The notes beneath the pieces were generated by a model. That model worked only from the letters and a program-made list of their open reading frames with translations. It was not told the origin of the DNA and made no database searches. Positions 47,100 through 61,100 of a stretch of 64,000 nucleotides of DNA are shown in pieces. The DNA is from Baylisascaris procyonis (lineage: Eukaryota > Nematoda > Chromadorea > Rhabditida > Ascarididae). Location of the stretch: NCBI GenBank assembly GCA_037389465.1, contig JAZARR010000193.1, positions 2,418,001-2,482,000 on the forward strand, in the 5' to 3' direction. Positions within the stretch are counted from its first letter, which is position 1. Every line of letters starts with the position of its first letter. The translations under genes were made by a program, and so were the position numbers.

Positions 47100-50000
47100 G
47101 CACAGACATTCAACGCTGTGTGCAATGACAGTGATCTATAGCAATAAGTGATCGAATTGAAATAATTCTTATAACAAGATAAAATAATATCGAGCAAATA
47201 AGACAGCGATAACATTTTCTTTGCAATTAAGAATAATGAATGTCTGATGTGGATTACGGTATGAGATGGGGTTTAATTCAATAAATACAACAAATAACAA
47301 TTCAAAACTTCATAGAGAAATGCCAACCCAGTAGATTACGGTAGATTCATAACGCAATTTAGGTCTGATAAAAACCTAACGTAATTTCTTTCAGCGATTC
47401 CATTCAAAAATCACAGAAATTCTGCGCAAGATCCTATGGCTGACTGATTTTCCTAAATATGAAGGGAAATTATTAGGCTATAAGTCCTGGATCGGGGAAT
47501 TTTCCACATCCGGTTTTATAGCTTGAAATCGATTGCAACATCACGAAACAGTCTCAAAAATAAATCAATTTTCTGGAAGCAAACGTAACGTTTGATCGAT
47601 GTGAAACATCACAATCACAGTGGGCCATTGCAAATTATTGCGCTGCATTTCACTCTTTTTTGCGCGAAATTCAAATCGTCAGTAAAAAAATTCACGTTAA
47701 TGCGCTTCGGTTGTACGCATCACTGAGCATTGCATATTGCCTATCTACAAGATTCCATCTCTCTTCTATTTCATCGCCAACAATGTTTAAACGAGGTTTC
47801 AATTTTAGGGACCGCTTAAATTGGTACCATCATTACAGTATTTTTGAGTGATAACCCCGTCACCCCTCTCCGCATATCTCTACCCTCAAGGAAGCGAATA
47901 TTAAATTTCAGGCAACAATTTAAAGATATCGTATAAAAAGCGCAAGACAAAAGGCGCAAAAACCCATAAAAAGGTGAAATAAATAAACGGAAATTGCTTT
48001 TTTTGATTGAGATGAAATGACCATTAAGAGATGACCACTAACGTTATGGTCATTTGTATAAACTTAATTAGCAATTGTGAAAGCAGCACTCATTGGAAAT
48101 GATAAAAATCAATGTATTCACTTCTCTTTGGAAATTAGATTTCTCTCTCTTTCTCCCAAATACTAGATATTGAAAAAATCTTGATAAAACTTCTTTAAAA
48201 AAACTTAAAAGTAAATGAAACACCAGAAATTAAATTTGATAGAAATCAACGTTAATGAAGAATACCTGTTGGAAATCAACGTTAAAGAATCACATACAAT
48301 ACCATAGTTCCTCAATTATAAATCACAGGGGTTATATTTTTCGTAACGCATTTCTTAAGGGAGATCTTACGAGAAGGGAGGCTTATAAATGAGGAAATAC
48401 GGTAGTATATCTAATTCAAAAGAAGTAAATATATTCAACTAATGACGCAAATATAAGGCAAATGCAAATGCAAATGGAAATGATTAATGCGCTATGCGAG
48501 ATTTAGGAGATCGCGTCACTAAAATTCAAATGCTCACCTTTATTAATGTAATTACTCATAATATTTCATAATTTCATTGTCGAACATCGTAAACTAATTC
48601 AGCTCCACAAATGGCTCCACTTCAAATTCAAGCTCCAATCTAAAATGCCGCTCCTTCCCCCCCCCCCCCCCGAATATAAGCACCTCATCTCGAAATAACA
48701 CACATTGGAACTTACCTACAGAAAATGAAACCGGAAAACTATCTAGAAAATTTGGGATATAACAATAAATTAGCGATTAAAAACTATGCATTTCTTTCAC
48801 GAATCCCTAATTTCTAAAATTTTAACATTCTCCTAGTTCAAATTTAAGTTGAATTTTTCGTTGTGCCGAAATATTTGCTATTGAAGGTTTTTTTTTTTTT
48901 TTTTTTTTATTTCTACGCCGCTTGAAATAGCTACAATAAGAGCGTATTATTGCAACGTATGCTTCGTGCACACGTGTATATATTACTACAACTCGCCGAC
49001 TTTTTTTTTTTTTTGGCCGTGGATTCATAAACGTGGCCACTATGTGGAAAATATATCATAAGATATTAGGCTACTATTTTTGACTATTTACACACCTGGC
49101 GGATCTGCAAAAAAAAAAAAAAAAAAAAAAACGCATATCGTGCCAATATTTTTTGATGCGCTTTCCCATTCATTAGAGAAAATTCGAAAAGATTTCGAAT
49201 TCATAGATATGGAGTTAAATAAATTTCGAAATCTCTCGAAGTCGAGAAATACCTTCAAATAAAACCTTTGTGAAATTTTAACGATTCTATAAGTTATGTT
49301 TTAACTAATGAGAAGGTTCAAATAAGATTGACAAGTGAAAAAAATTAGAAATAGATTAAATGATACAATAAATATGCGGTAAAAACGATTGGTTGGAGGT
49401 CAACCAAAGGTTCAATCATACCGAAAAGTGAGAAAAACCTCTAAGTAAGGAATTGCCCTTATCTCATCATCGCTATGCAATTAATAGATACCATTTGTGG
49501 TATTGACCATCAAAGATGATTTTTACGGAGTGTTGGTGTTGAGATAAATGAGAGAGACAAGAAGAGATGTTAATATCGAAGTTCGAGGTCAGGGTCTTTT
49601 CCTCGATCGGAATGACCAATGGAATCGTTGAAAGCACCATTTGATGGGCAATACTGATAACACCAAATAAGACCTCGATGCATTCCACATCTCAATTCAA
49701 CTGTCCGCAATCATACAATCGTTATGGGAAACGTTTTGATTGCCCCATCGATCAAACACTAAAAATCGTCCTTTGAGAATTGTTTTCGTTACAAAAATCA
49801 AAAATTACTACGCAGTGATGCTGAAAAATTTTTTCCATTCATTAATAAATTGCAACTCAATTGTAGCCTAAAAGTTGAACGAGTGCACGCATCAACTATA
49901 TCGGCAGGAAAGAGATTCCAGCACACTCATACAACACGAAACTGGAAACTATACAGAAGTGTGTTTGTATTGCAACATCCTTTCGCAACCTGAAACTAAT

Positions 50001-53000
50001 GTGAACGTTGACTATGAGGAGGAATTCGGGCTGTCAACAAACTGAAATATTTTTGACAGCCGAATGTCAGAAAAATCGAACACAACTTTAAAATAAACAA
50101 TCAATATGCAAAATTGAGCTTGTAATATTCCAATGATTAGAGGTTAAGGATTTTTAGCGTAATAATATGATAAGAGTAGTTCGGGAAGCAATCAAAACAT
50201 TGATCGATTCATGGGAATGAGATGAATGGAATGGATCTAAATTCTATAACATAGAAGTTCGGAAAAACAATTTTGCGGTTTCTTCATATTGTATTGTTAG
50301 ATAGATCTTTAACTGTTAAGGAAGCTATTTTTTAGCGACGGAAAATGTTGAAATATTGAAAAGTCAATCATCTATTGCTCGTTAAATGCAATTGTTTTTC
50401 ATATGTTATTCACAAATTTATGGAAATTATAAATTTACATATTTAATTTCAATCTATAAATTTGAAATTATAAATGCAGATCACCAATTAAATGCAAATT
50501 ATCGATCTATTGAAAAATGAAATTTAAAAAAAATCAATTTCTCTTAAATGATATCAATTAGAAAAAAAAATTTCACAAATTAAGCTCAATGAAGGTTGAT
50601 ATGAATGAGTTATTAAAAAATTATGCGAAGAATAAATTGTTACTCTATGTTTCGACTTCATTAGTTGAGAAAACTCATCGAGGTAATTCAAGTGATAAAA
50701 TGATAAAGCAATGATCGCTAAATAGAAAGTTGATCAACTCTGACCATATAAGCTTGTAACAATAAAACAAGCACATTTCATTGCCATGTTTTGTAAGAAT
50801 TTCCTTGTCTCATTTATATTCACTACTGTTTCATTGAATTACTCGTTGCCTACAAGAAGGATATCATCCCTCCTTTGTGGATCCATTTTTTTAGAAATTA
50901 GCTCATTGGCGTGATGCCAAAAAAAATTTTTTTTTTTGGAAATTTTGAAGACAATGAATTTAGCATAAAATAATAAATCACCTATCCGCTGCGGTAAAAC
51001 AATGAAATTTTCTGGTAGCAGAGATAAAAAGCATTTCCAATTAAGAAATGAATTAATTATGTTCTAGTCAGATATCAACAAATTCTATTAACTGAGAGAA
51101 ATTAAAGAAGTATAAGCAAAGAAAGAGAGAAGAATAATATTAAAACCCATATCTTATAACATCATTAATAAAACTTTATAACTTTATTCTCTATATGGCT
51201 GGAAAATTATTCAATTTATCATTAAGCAATATTCTTTAAACATATATGAAAAAATTATTAAAATTAAATAAAAAATAATAAAAGTAATAAATATTATGAT
51301 TAGAGTAAATATTTATAACGGCACTTAGTAGACTCACAAAAATCTTATCACTAAATCACAACGATACAACTTAGACCTTTATCAATCGTTTAGACGACTA
51401 TGTTAACCGAAGCCATTTATATAAGCGGAAGCTAACGATGACCAATCGAATGATGCCAAAATGGGATGCTAACCATTTCATGTTAGTTTACTGTATTTAC
51501 CGTATAAAAGTTCACTGTTTATTCTATTTACCGCATAAAAGTTCATTGGTATTCACTATTACTATTTATGTTGATATGATACGGAAAAAACATTAGTGCA
51601 TTTTACAAGTTAGCTGATGTCGGTTCCGAAGCAGACTTCACGATGAGAGAGTTTAGGAATTAAAAAAAAGCTGTCAATTTTTAAATATTTTTCGAAAGCA
51701 AAGAAATTCAATTTCCACATTCTAATAGCTGATATAAATTTATTAAATAATAGAATTTAACGGGGAAAAAAGCATTTTCAAGGAAGTATTTAATCAAATT
51801 CACAACTGCAAATATAACAAATAGTGAATCAATAAACTGCAATAAGTGTGAATAATAATATGGTGAGAGAAAATCTTTTTGCACTTAGCTCTATTTTATG
51901 TTTATATGCAAATTTTATTTCAATAATCCATCAGAAAAATATTTTTCCCTTCCAAGTTTTGAAAATATCCTCTCGAAATATTCATTAAACAACGATGCAA
52001 AATTTGTAGCTCTTCTAAATGTTCGAAAAACTATTTCTATAAAAATGTAAAAAAAAAGTGCTTTGCATATTAATTAAGAGAACTTATTTTTTAAGAAAAT
52101 TTGTCAGTAAAATTTTAAATGAAATTTTGCATCAATTCTAACAGAAGTGTGCTCTTGAGAGTGGAAAAGCATTAAAACAAACACTAAGGAATATTATGTT
52201 CTTCGAAACTATATACCCATGATAAATAATTGATAAGCGGATGGAGAATGATGGATGATGGAGGAAGTGGAAAGGAGGTTGGAAGGGGGGAGATGATGGA
52301 ACAGAGATAGAAAACGCCCTTCATCCTTTACAAAACGTTAGGAAGAAGACTGGGATTTTTGGATTCTCTTTGCACCGTATGTATGCCTCGTTTTCAGTAC
52401 GCCTCTGCATTTGAGTATTGATTGCGAAGACGAGCAAAACATGTCTCTATTAAAGTTTTACCACTGAGGAACGCATCTTCTTACTTCTTCACAAGTAATC
52501 TTTAACCTATGGTACCAAAATTTTTTATTTCTTTTTGTATCGTTCGAGAAATATCAAAATTTTCATGAATATTTTGAGAATGAAAGACATTGGTGGAAAA
52601 TTTTGAGTTTGGTTATGCTAGTTCCCCCTTCCCCCTCCCCTTCCCTTTCCCCTTATTCAATAATTCAAATATTTTTTAAATGCAAAAAATGCTGCTTGAA
52701 ATATCAAAAAACGATAAAAATGGAGTGTTTATGACTCTTCTTTAAATGCCTACTGAAACGAATTCTTCTCATTCGAAGACATGAAAATCTGCTTTTTATA
52801 GAAACCTCTATGAGTGCTAAAAATGCGCTATCAAGTTTAATTCACTTTTTTTGAGAGATCTTTTTTGCTAAAAATTCACGCTTTGATGCAAAAAATAGCG
52901 TTAGAAATAAGAGGTGAAAAAGATAGAAAAAAAGATTTCCAAATGCTCTTTTTTTTAGAAAAATCACAGTAACAAAGTTGATTACTAAATTTAATAAAGT

Positions 53001-55420
53001 TAGCTTCAGCTTCAACGACAAAAAAATGCTTCGAAATAATCTTCTAAGAGAAATGATTTGTCTTGAATATAATTACAAAGATAATTTATTGTTTCCAAAA
53101 ATTTTAAATGTGAAAAATATAAAATCATTTTTTTGAGAATTAAAAAAATTTTTTAAAAGTATTTTTTTGTTTATCATCTAATCTTATATGAGAATATTTC
53201 CATTATTCGCATAACCACTGGGCTTGTATTTATGAAATTACGATAGACGATGGTCAAATCAACAAAGCATAAAATGTGCTCAAGAATGGAAATGAGAAAA
53301 TATAGATATCGCTATTAACCATCGAACTGCAATCACAAATACGATCGTGTGTAAGCTCGTGAAGCGTACGCACACCATCCAAAAAATATGCCTTTGCGAT
53401 TCATAAAACAAAACGCCAAACGTATTGAAAACAATTTACATCGTGCTTACATCCGAACATATGAACGAATCCTCCTATCTTACTTAGATAATCTTTAAAC
53501 ATTACTACTATTTTATATGACTGGGGCTTTATTTGTACTTGTACTGTAACTACTTAACTGTAACTTACAATAACTATACTCTATAAACTCCTAAATTAAT
53601 CAGTGGAAAAAATCTATTAAATCACTGGAAATTATGAATAAAAAAGTGAGGAATAAGCTGAATGAATATAGACCGCTAAAGAAATATGGAATCGCTTCAA
53701 TTATGCTGCGCATTGCCGGGGAAGTGATTCGGTTTGTTGGTCATTTCAAGTCACCTTAAGCAAAATATAAGGAAAACAAATTAAAAGTTGGAAGTATACC
53801 TGTCGAATCCACTTCCCCCCTAAAGTTCTCCCTTCGACCCCTCCCCCCACCCTTCCACCCTACTCCACTTCTTTGCACTCCAATAAGGTCTGACCCAAAT
53901 GTGAGGTTGAAGATTAAATGTAACAAGATTGAGAGACGTTAAACGCATACAAAAATGCTCGAAAACGAGGCGCATTTAGTGATTAGAAATGAAATGCGGA
54001 ATTTTGCAGAGAGATGGGCGTTACACCAATACGATACGATAAGATTGCAGTCAATCAGTTAAGGTCAAGCGTGGAAGTCAGATGATTAATTATGGGTAAA
54101 GCCGGGTATCAATTATTCTTGAAAACGAGCGATTACATCTCACCTAATATGTAGCATAATGTTTCAAAGCGATCGCTCATAAAATATGCACTAAATAATT
54201 CGTATCGATTTCAACAATCAAAATTTATCAATATTTCCTCTGCACTATCAATAATTTGGATCATATTTTAGTTAATTAAAGTTACTACCGTAGCAAATTA
54301 AAAGAAAACATCTCAATACAATTTTTTTCATATAATTTAATTCCGAATAAACAATAATAAAATAAATGATAATATGGCTTATATTTAAATAATGACGTCA
54401 TTCGCTTGTCGTAATTAATCGATATTATTGATTTACTTTAGAAAAAGTGAAATGAAATAGGTAATTGAAAAATGAAAAACATAATAATGAATCAAGTTTT
54501 ATTTTTCTATAATATTTTAAATATTGTTCATATGGGTAGTTGAATTCGATAATTAGTGATATGATAGTAAAATTAATCATACAATGATTAGAAACAGAAA
54601 TTTGAATAGAAATCGTCGATTTTTATGAATTAAAGAAATCAGAGAGAGAAATGAGAGTGAGGGAGGAAGGAAGAAAGAGAGAGAAAGAACGTTGCAAGAG
54701 AATATTTCACATTCTATGAGCATAAATATATTTATTCAGTTAAGAAACGATAAATCTAAAAAGACCGGTTTAGAGTGGTTTACTTTTAGTGAACATTTTA
54801 TAGTTTTTACTTGTTAAAAATGCACATTTAAATTTCAATCTCAATTGAAATTAGCAATCAAATTTTTTTCGAATGATTTCCATTTTATAATGAAACGCTA
54901 GATAAGATTCAAAGAAAAATTTTTGAAGAATTGAAAACGATAGGACGATTATAAAAGAATTGAAATAGTTTACGGTGTTTCATTCAGTGATTTTATGGTA
55001 CTCTCTCAATAACATTTAGTTACTCTTTCATTAATATTTAAACATTTCTCTTATTAATATTTAACTGAATTTGTACTGGAATGATTTTATACGTCCAATA
55101 ATACATAATGATTATAAATTAATTCATTTGATAAGCAATGAAAATAAATGATTACAATTAAGGAAAAAGTTGGCCTTAGACTCGTCAGTATTCGAGAAAG
55201 ATATATATTACCTATTAGGTTATATCACCTGTCAGGTAATATTACCTATCAGGCATGAGAATCTGGGGTACGGGTAAAGGTGGAGGTGTCAATGTGGGCA
55301 ATTCCTCCACAATTCAGCAATCTCTTCCACTCACATTTCAGGTTTTATATAGGTACCACAGTATAGAATAACGCCTAAATCACTTTTATAGGAGATGACA
55401 ATTTATAAGGGAAACGTTTT
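47100..55420. other. AT-rich intergenic DNA
   Basis: No gene is supported. It contains a poly-C run at 48658-48671, long poly-T/poly-A runs (48888-48908, 49109-49130), a balanced patch with both-strand frames at about 49470-49690, pyrimidine tracts at 52624-52660 and 53815-53875, and the third copy of the dispersed repeat at 53358. Confidence 0.55.
53358..53425 (+). repeat. diverged copy of the AAACCGACCGGT-family repeat
   Basis: Starts with the same CGTGAAGCGT as the 10484 copy, with ATATGCCTTTGCGATTCAT in the place of ATATGCGCTTTTGTAAGCTCAT. The ACCGACCGGT end is not recognisable. Confidence 0.35.
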
Positions 55421-55429
55421 ATGGATGAA

Positions 55430-55690
55430 GTCATGCGTCAAAAATGTATTCATGAAGTTGGTCCACTATACGAACGTTAGGCAACAAGTGTTGGGCAGAA
55501 CGTAAAGTGAAGGGATTGGCCAGGATACGTTTTTGTGGTGGATGATGGCCATTCGACATCCGACTCAGTTGTTTTCCTCTTCGCTTCAATTTATTTTTCG
55601 TATAAGTCGAGCTCAAATAGCCACTCTTTCATTCTTAATGCCACATTTTAGTACCTCCTCTAACGTACGAACAAAATGATCGTCCATCTC
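55430..55690 (-). CDS. candidate exons, one with a Tondu-like DDHF motif; very uncertain
   Basis: Exon-like 55687-55655 encodes MDDHFVRTLEE and ends at donor GAG|GTACTA in phase 0. A further open frame from 55626 to the stop near 55431 starts in phase 0 after GAATGAAAG and contains KNKLKRRGKQLSRMS and ANPFTLRSAQHLLPNV. DDHF-x3-L resembles the Tondu motif of Vestigial-like TEAD cofactors (recalled pattern V-D-D-H-F-x3-L-G). The intervening intron would be only about 29 nt and the acceptors lack a pyrimidine tract, so a chance match is the default explanation. Confidence 0.15.
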
Positions 55691-55699
55691 ATGTTACAA

Positions 55700-57900
55700 C
55701 ATTCTATTACGATTAAAATAAAACAAACAACTCCCTTTGAAACGGGGGTCTATAGGATAAAATAGGTTAATTTTAAACCTATCACCTTTCGCCTCTCATA
55801 TATAAGTGTAAATCCATTCCACATATGGTTTTAATAAAACGAATACGGTAGTCCACGCTCAGTGGTGAATTGAACGGTATGCTGTTCTACTTTACATAGA
55901 AACATATTATTTACGACAGCAAACCCTAGTATGAACCAATGATGAGAATTGATTACTACAAGCTTTAATAAAATTCAAGCAAACAGGCATCATAAAATTG
56001 TATCCTTAAGAAAGTTCAGGGTCTAACATTTCCTTCCATCTGCATAAACCTCAAACGGTTTATATGAGATTAGTGAGGTTATTTTCTCGAACTTTTTTAG
56101 TGAAAGCATACGACTTTGGCCGATATATTCGAAGTTATTAAGTTATAAATAATACAATCATATATATTTAAAATATTTAGTAAAATAAAATGAAAAAATA
56201 AATAAATTGAAATAAACAAATTTTATAGCCATTAAATGTAGAATGCAGCTGTAAATCTAGAATTTTTCATACATTCGCAGGATGTGAATGTTTATTCTCT
56301 ACAAATAACTAAAGATATAGTTTTTTCTTTGGATATTTCCATTGATTGACCAAAAAATTTACTGATAGGATGTGCTGAAGTTCTCAAAAAAAAAAAAAAA
56401 CTCCGATTCAAATCAACATTAGAGAAAAAATTCATGGCATCTTTATCTACGTTTAGTTGAATCTAATTAGCTAAAATTTAAATATAAATAAGGTAGAAGC
56501 ACGTGTTTTTTTACCCGGGAATATTTTGCCTAAGTATATTCTTATTTACCTGGGTACAATAATATCTTAGATATTTAGAATATTTACCTGGGTATTATTT
56601 AAAAATAATTACCTGGGTAGAATATTAGATATAAGCAGGTGAAATTTAGGTATAGCCAACGTTACTTCCCATCTAACAATACCTTTCGAAAAACTTATAA
56701 AATCGACTTTCGAGAAAATACGACGTCGTATCAATGATATGCTAACGTGAAAGCATATCATACCTAAAGACTATCATCAATCAACGCATAGATTGTAAAC
56801 GCTTATGTTATGGCTAAACATTTCTAGCATATTTGAGCGTATGCATCATTTCATATGGGGCGTCACAATGAGGCACTCAAATCGCTTTATCGAGTTTTAC
56901 TATTCGACAAAAATCTATGCATTTCAGATCAATGATTCCACTATTTTTAGTTTTCCTTAATATTAACCCCTCTCTCCCTCCCCTCCCTCTCCTTCTCCCG
57001 CTCCCTCCCCCTCTCCCTTTCTCTCCTTCCCATTTTTTGCTGAGCACTTTTATTCAATCGAATACTTTGCCAACTTGATCAAAGATCAACGCTGAGAATT
57101 GTAAGATTATTTAAAAATCCATTAGTGTAAAAATGCAAATAAAAGCAAACGAATGAACCCCCTAATTCGATGCTAATTTATTAGATGGGAATTTAGCTTG
57201 TGCGTCAATTGAAGATGCTTAGAGCCATCTTGTTGAAGGCACTTTCAACAGGTAATTACAGATATACAAAGGTAGTGAAGTGTTTGCCGAATAGAATGCA
57301 CCATTCTAAGTGTGCCAAAACTACAGAGAGAGAAAGAGCAACGAAGAGGAATTTTGCACATAGTAAGTCAAATATTTACATGTAGCCTTATGCTTGGTTC
57401 AGTGCACATACGACGCAACCGTCCGAGACAGAAACGACGCTCATGTGAAGACGATCGTCAACCTGCTTCCCATCTTACAGAATCACCAAATTCCTTCATC
57501 TTAAAAGAATCGTCTCAAATTTAAATGTCTTTTGTCCCCTCATCCTTTGTCCCCTCTCTGCAGACTTAAGAAACATGACAGGAAGAGGTTTTAGAATGAA
57601 ATGAGGGGGACTGAAAGAGGACAGAAAAGAAAGGTCTGAATAGCCCACTTTCTGCTTTCATATATTTTGAGCTGTCAGAAATTTTGAGATATCTCACATA
57701 CTTTATTCAACAATCTCTCAATTTTCTCTAGGCTATTTCTAACTTTTTGCGAAAAAGCTTTACAGAATACTACCTTCTACAGAATTGCCTTTTTTATTAA
57801 AACAGTTTTTTGTTCTTCATCCCTTCCCACCCAGGTGTCTTCTACTCTCCCACCCAGATCCAACATCAAGCCGTTCCACACTCCACAGTCTCCTAAGAGA
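55700..57900. other. intergenic DNA
   Basis: No gene is supported. It contains repeated TTACCTGGGTA motifs at 56510-56621 and a pyrimidine-rich tract (CCCTCCC/CTCCC repeats) at 56968-57045. Confidence 0.55.
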
Positions 57901-57964
57901 ATGAAAATCCCATAAACAATTCACATCCTGCAATCAGGAGTGCTAGATGAACGTTTTTTGATGA

Positions 57965-58192
57965 AAAGCTGTTCATTATGAAGCCCGCAAGGTTTCGTCT
58001 AATAGCTATGCAAGAAGTACATGTGCGTACCAGCCACCAAAAATGGAGAAACGCTATATGGGTGTGGACGAAGAGCTGTTCGAGTGGACAATGGACCAGC
58101 CGCAAATGATACGCAAACAACACGTGCCAGCCGAAGCTAGCTCCAGAAAGTCGAACACACCCCGACCTAACGAGCGATTCGTTCGTTCTTGA
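57965..58192 (+). CDS. hypothetical 75-codon open frame in a GC-rich island
   Basis: Open from just after TGA at 57962-57964 to TGA at 58190-58192, with an internal ATG at 58043 giving 49 residues. The product is charged and mixed (MEKRYMGVDEELFEWTMDQP, then IRKQHVPAEASSRKSNTPRP), unlike the Cys/Trp/His-rich antisense frame. It may be an exon of a larger gene; no clean splice sites or homology are seen. Confidence 0.25.
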   Translation, partial: KAVHYEARKVSSNSYARSTCAYQPPKMEKRYMGVDEELFEWTMDQPQMIRKQHVPAEASSRKSNTPRPNERFVRS

Positions 58193-58199
58193 GCCGTTA

Positions 58200-61100
58200 T
58201 TTACGATTGCACAATGCATCCCACCGTTTTATGTCTACAGCAAACAAAACGTTCAGCTTCAACACTCAAAATAACATTACTTGAAAACGCTTTAAATGCT
58301 AATAACGGGGATTACCCGTTAATAAACTCTGATAAATGTTACGATGAAGGATAGTTTCCGGTAAGATGGGAAGAGGAGATAGGAGTGGAAAGGAAGAGAG
58401 GGAATAGACCCGGACAAGTGCGCCACTTCAAGTTGGACAAAAGAGATTATAGAGATGATCAATGTAATCAAAAAATAAAACTACGAAAAAGGGGTCTTTA
58501 GAACACGCTTTCAATGAGAAATTATCGATCGGTTGTTCATCGATGGCATATAAAATTCAAATTTTTCTGACACTAAAACTATTCATCTAAAAATTTTAAG
58601 CTATTAACGAATCAATGATGCAACACTTCAATAAATGAAAAATCAGTTAAAATTTATAATAATTCTACAAAAATTTTTCAGTCGGTTGTGAAATTTTTTA
58701 TTCATTTGTTTTTTAATTTATAAAATTTTTCCACCTATTTTTTATAAGTGAATATTTTTTTATGTTGAAAGCATTTTTTTATTGATCGATATTGTAGATG
58801 ATGATTGGCGATCGAAATCAATGTGTCATTTTTGCTTTCTCTGCGACCCACTTTTTAAATCCATTTGCACCTTTCGGCTGTCACAACAATTCAATGATGC
58901 GTTTCGTAGTGACATTTTCATCATTTTTAGAAAAAAAAAACAAAAATTTTACTACATAAAAATCGAAGTATCTCATACTAACATAGTTATCTGATCAATA
59001 TTCAATACACTGCTAATCGATTGATAAGTTTTAGAGATTTCTGATCAATCGATAAGTTTTAAAGCTGTCAATAAAAACTTCTATCAAGTTCAAACTAGGC
59101 TTTGTCGTAATATCATTAACGACGTGAAAGTATTCTATTCCATTCAGATTCTCTATTTGAAATGATCAGCCTACTCCATTGTTACTAATACGGTTGTTCA
59201 AGTTTAAAAATATTTTACTAATGCACGCCGGCAAATGGCATGAAATAATTAATAAAGGTAACAGGTATGTCATTTCCATCACCTGGACACCTGGACAACT
59301 GTCATAAGAAAATTTAAAAAATTTTTTACCAAGGAAATTGATATTGTGCTAGAAGTTCAGCTTCATCTATCAAATGGGCTCACTTTCAGATATCTTTCAG
59401 ATATCTACAACACTTTGATAAATCCATATAAATAAGATGATAAAAGAAATTAAACTTAAAATATGTATTTACATCGAATAAATTTCACTGTCGTACTTCT
59501 TTCACCGCTGTCGGTTGAAATAACTGACGCAACAGACACAGGCATACAAATACATGCAAATACAATTCTTTGCAAAAATGCACAAAAAAAACTATTTTTT
59601 TAACGTTTAAACTGAAAGAAATCGTATTAAAATATGCGCGCTTAGTTCATCGTAGTGTATTTTATTACGTAAAAAATAAATGCACACTTTTTGCTTGAAT
59701 ATTATATGTAATTAGTGAAATATTTGTTGCAAAGGCAAAAACCGGCACACATTATCCTGTGGCATTTAATTCCTTCATGTATTATTCAAACGTTCATTAA
59801 GGCCTTAATTGCATTTCGATTGCATTGCAGCTCTACATTGAATATAAATAAATCGGCAAAGTAACCACTACTTGAATTGAAAATTTGTAATATGAAAGCA
59901 CTCAAATTTAAATTATAAATAAATTTTTTGGGAATTCGGAGTTGAAAACAGTTCAATTACTATAAACTCTCATATATGGAGCTCACACCTCTTAAATTCA
60001 TGACGCTCTCAAATGTGCTACACCTTTCTCTCCCTTCATTCCTCTCAAAACTTATATTATCCTCTCCGGACTGAAAACCATTATTCCTGGGAATTCCTGG
60101 TTAAAGTCCCGGGAATTCCTGGGAATTAAATTCCAGGTTTCACGTAATTCTCATCATAGTTATTGAAAAGTCAAAAAAACCTGAATATGAATGAAAATAA
60201 AAAAAAGCAGCATCACCTCGCAAAAAAAAAAGAAGGAAAGACTCATAACGAATTGAATAGAGAGATGAAGAATTCTAAAAAAAAATTACTGCTGAATAGA
60301 ATGATTTACTTGTAAGCATTTCGAGTTGTCCTATTTTTAGATCAATTATGAATATAAATTTCTAATCCATTAATAATGAAATGATTCAATCGCTTAAATA
60401 TTGAGAAAAACTATGAAAGTATCAAATATTGTAAGAGAAATAGAATAACAATCGTTTAATAACATAGTACGGTGATCTACTGATTATCAAAAATACTACA
60501 ATACTAAGAGTGGGAAACCTTTTCAAAGTAAGTCAAAAACTTGCAAAAATGAACTTCAAAGTAGAGCAGAACCTGTTGACACAGGGATTATATAAGATAG
60601 GAAGGACAGGTTGGTGAAGAGGGAGGAGGAGATCGTCACCTATAGTTCGAGAAGCTCGAGAATTTCTAATCGGATCGCCAGGAGCTATTTTGTTGCAAGC
60701 ATTACGTTAACTCAGCAGATTCAAAGTCTCCCACTAGTTTTTCGACGATATTTCTGAGTATAAGATGATAGGAAAGATTATTAATTGAAATTGTAAATCC
60801 ACCGTTTAAAAGGTTTGTTACAAAGGCTTCAATTGATAATCACCTTCTAAAATTTGAATCCATCGTTCATAAAGTGCTTCTTAGATAACAAGTTAGGCAC
60901 AGATTCATATCTTATAAAGTAGCAGATAGGCTAAATAGCTCCGGAGCCGTAAGTTTAAAGGAGCCTATTCCACAACGGTATCTGTGCAAAAAAAAAACAG
61001 ATTTACTCAAAAAAATTCATTACAAATTTCAAATCGCAAAGTTAATGGATGTATCACAAAAATTTTATTTGTACATGAGAAGTTAGTTAGCTGTGATACT

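Noticed and set aside
57893..58219. 108-codon - strand frame rich in Leu, Cys, His and Trp
   Set aside because: It is opposite a charged, more protein-like + strand frame and has the composition of its antisense.
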